From Thalassomonas actiniarum (lineage in GTDB: Bacteria; Pseudomonadota; Gammaproteobacteria; Enterobacterales; Alteromonadaceae): a stretch of DNA of 64,000 nt. Of this stretch, positions 62,308-64,000 are shown one piece after another. Where the stretch lies: NCBI RefSeq assembly GCF_000948975.2, contig NZ_CP059735.1, forward strand, positions 248,001 through 312,000. The letters are read 5' to 3'. The notes under the pieces are model-generated. The model made no database searches, was not told the origin of the DNA, and was given only the letters and a program-made list of their open reading frames with translations. Numbering within the stretch: the stretch's first letter is position 1; the number at the start of each line of letters is the position of its first letter. The position numbers and the translations under genes were made by a program.

Positions 62308-63705
62308 ATGTTTCAAAGGATAATAAACCGGCTGTTTGTTTGCCTGATTTTTGTGTTGGCATATAACCCGTTGGTATTGGCGGCGGATAAAGCCGGTAAC
62401 TGTATGGCCATAAATCAGGACTACACCGCTATCCAGCAAATGATCGACGATGGCCGTTACCGTTATAGCCGGGCGGTATCCGCGCAGCAATTGCCTGAAT
62501 TTTCCTATCAAGACGGTCAGGAGTTTTCCCTGTATCTTAAGTATGCCGCTAAGCTTGTCGAAAGTGCCAACCCCCAGGCGCAGCTGCCATGCCCCGTGCT
62601 CACCGATACCTATAAGTTGCTGGCGCAGCAAAACAACTGGTCCGCTACCCCGGTGGTGAGCCAGCTGGTGGCACCGTTTGAGCTCAGGCAGGAAAAAACG
62701 GCGAAAGCCATCTTGTTGATCCACGGATTAACGGATTCGCCTTTTATGTTTCATGATCTGGCTAATTTCTATTACCGGCAGGGATTTAGCGTCAGGACCT
62801 TATTATTGCCGGGCCACGGCACCGCCGCCTCGGATCTGCTCGAGGTGGAATTGGCGCAATGGCAGCAGGCGGCCGGTTATGGCATCACCCGTATGTTAAA
62901 AGATTTTGATCAGGTCTACCTGGGGGGCTTTTCCACCGGAGGGGCGCTGATTTTAGATTACCTGCAGCGGCAACAGGCGCCGGATGAAAAGATCAAGGGG
63001 GTGTTTATGTGGTCTCCTGCCTCCAAAGCCTATAGCGAGCTGGCCTGGCTGGCGCAATATCTGGATTATGTGCCTATGCTCGACTGGCTGGATCTTGATG
63101 CCGATATTGATTTTGCCAAATATGAGTCGTTTCCCTATAACGCCGCCGCCCAGGTGAACCGCCTGATGCAGGGCTTGTCCAAGGCAAAGCCAAAGTCTCA
63201 AAACAGAGTTTATGATATTCCGCTGTTTGTGGTGGCGAGTGAACATGACCGTACCATAGATACCCGGGCAACTTTGGATATTATCGGCTCGTGGCAGCAG
63301 GACAGCAAGCATAAAGCCGTCGCCGATACCCTGATGTATTTTGGCGACAGGAAAAAAGCGCTGGATGTGCTGCCGGCTTCGGTGAATATAGTCGTGCCAG
63401 AATGCGGTCAAAACCAGCTCTGCCAGGGGATTGCTGATATTGCCCATACCGCGCCCACTAATGCGCCGGACAACCCCCATTACGGGTTGGCGGGGTTATA
63501 CCGCAACTGCAGCCATTATTTGGCTGATATTGAAAGCTATCGCTTATGTAAAACCGGCAAGCAGGTGATCCTGGGGGAAAAAACCGAAGAAAACCTTAAT
63601 AAAACACTTCCCCTGCAGCGGTTAACCTTTAATCCTTATTATTATCAGATGCTGGATTTGATGCGCGAATTTATGGCGGAAACATCCTCAGGTATAGGAA
63701 AGTGA
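62308..63705 (+). CDS. Secreted alpha/beta hydrolase
   Basis: A 465-residue protein with a signal peptide (1-26, ending LVLAAD), then an alpha/beta hydrolase core. The oxyanion region HGLTDSPF lies at 139-146, the nucleophile elbow GFSTGG at Ser209 and the loop LLPGHGTAA at 167. A likely acid-His pair lies in VVASEHDRTID and NPHYG. It resembles esterases/lysophospholipases of the serine hydrolase family. The substrate is unknown. It lies 33 bases after the XRE gene, which may regulate it. Confidence 0.8.
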   Translation: MFQRIINRLFVCLIFVLAYNPLVLAADKAGNCMAINQDYTAIQQMIDDGRYRYSRAVSAQQLPEFSYQDGQEFSLYLKYAAKLVESANPQAQLPCPVLTDTYKLLAQQNNWSATPVVSQLVAPFELRQEKTAKAILLIHGLTDSPFMFHDLANFYYRQGFSVRTLLLPGHGTAASDLLEVELAQWQQAAGYGITRMLKDFDQVYLGGFSTGGALILDYLQRQQAPDEKIKGVFMWSPASKAYSELAWLAQYLDYVPMLDWLDLDADIDFAKYESFPYNAAAQVNRLMQGLSKAKPKSQNRVYDIPLFVVASEHDRTIDTRATLDIIGSWQQDSKHKAVADTLMYFGDRKKALDVLPASVNIVVPECGQNQLCQGIADIAHTAPTNAPDNPHYGLAGLYRNCSHYLADIESYRLCKTGKQVILGEKTEENLNKTLPLQRLTFNPYYYQMLDLMREFMAETSSGIGK

Positions 63706-63804
63706 TACTTAAGGTGACTATATTTCAACTTTTTTCATAAAGGTTTACCCCGGGTAGGCTTTGTTCCATAGTGTGGCCATCAAATGAAATGAGGAAACCA
63801 CATA

Positions 63805-64000
63805 ATGGAATCAACAAAAACTACATCTGGACACACAGTCACACCTACCCGCTCTTTTGTCTTGGCATCCATTGCCGCCCTGGCCATCGGCGCCGGGGCT
63901 TATGTCTTAGGCCTGTTCAATGCAGCAATGGCATTAAACGAAAAAGGCTATTATTTGATCATCTTACTTTACGGTCTGTTTTCCATGGTTTCGTTGCAAA
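63805..64000 (+). CDS. yiaA: YiaA-like inner membrane protein, cut by window edge
   Basis: The first 65 codons of a small membrane protein: a polar MESTKTTSGHTVTPT start, then a two-helix YiaA/B-type domain (RSFVLASIAALAIGAGAYVLGLFNAAMALNEKGYYLIILLYGLFSMVSLQ). NEKGYY followed by LYGLFS is characteristic of YiaA-like proteins. The reading frame runs off the right edge, so the C-terminus is unseen. It has a GAGGAAAC ribosome site. Confidence 0.75.
   Translation, partial: MESTKTTSGHTVTPTRSFVLASIAALAIGAGAYVLGLFNAAMALNEKGYYLIILLYGLFSMVSLQ

Noticed and set aside
1-64000. tRNA, rRNA, prophage or plasmid origin
   Set aside because: No cloverleaf, rRNA stretch, phage structural gene, integrase or iteron-like origin was found on reading either strand; the tandem repeat and IS are the only mobile-type signals.

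Overview
The window reads as chromosomal DNA of a motile marine gammaproteobacterium of the Alteromonadales/Colwelliaceae type (Thalassomonas-like). The evidence is a lateral-type flagellar cluster with LafK and MotY, DUF6795 proteins, CcoG, an AhpCF/OxyR block and the general protein style. The assignment is inference; no rRNA, tRNA or other marker gene is present. Gene order is dense, and base composition is even except for the more AT-rich IS110-family insertion sequence near 44.2-45.7 kb and a few AT-rich intergenic stretches.

Layout. 0-11.6 kb is metabolic and accessory: sugar-phosphate isomerase-like, PhyH dioxygenase, LysR regulator, NupC-type nucleoside transporter, an overlooked 50-residue double-glycine RiPP (lanthipeptide-like) precursor, a class 3 lipase next to two paralogous membrane-anchored DUF6795 proteins, a secreted amidohydrolase, a GNAT protein and an uncharacterised membrane-anchored helical protein. 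11.9-27.0 kb is a divergent lateral flagellar cluster. motY-lafK-fliEFGHIJ lies on the minus strand and fliMNPQR-flhBA on the plus strand, separated by a palindrome-rich 0.7-kb intergenic region. 27-33.6 kb is signalling: a chemoreceptor, a Cache-type histidine kinase and a PAS-sigma54 activator. 33.7-44.2 kb holds ccoG, azlCD with a frameshifted AraC-type regulator, a 51-bp tandem-repeat tract, an M16 protease lipoprotein, small unknowns, a MocR regulator and a GNAT/PaiB pair. An IS110-type element with a candidate bridge RNA follows.

45.7-53.6 kb encodes a 1443-residue modular subtilisin-like protease and the peroxide-response genes ahpC, ahpF and oxyR. OxyR-like boxes lie upstream of ahpC and over the oxyR start. 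53.8-60.2 kb is the most unusual locus: a tightly coupled operon for a lipoprotein, a secreted unknown, an exosortase-family transpeptidase, a 62-residue protein (signal peptide, nine glycines, VPVL-type transmembrane C-terminus), an Lnt-like N-acyltransferase, a dedicated acyl carrier protein and a ketosynthase. It looks like a self-contained envelope protein processing/acylation system. 60.2-64.0 kb holds a DUF2145 pair, an XRE regulator, a secreted alpha/beta hydrolase and the start of a YiaA-like gene cut by the window edge.
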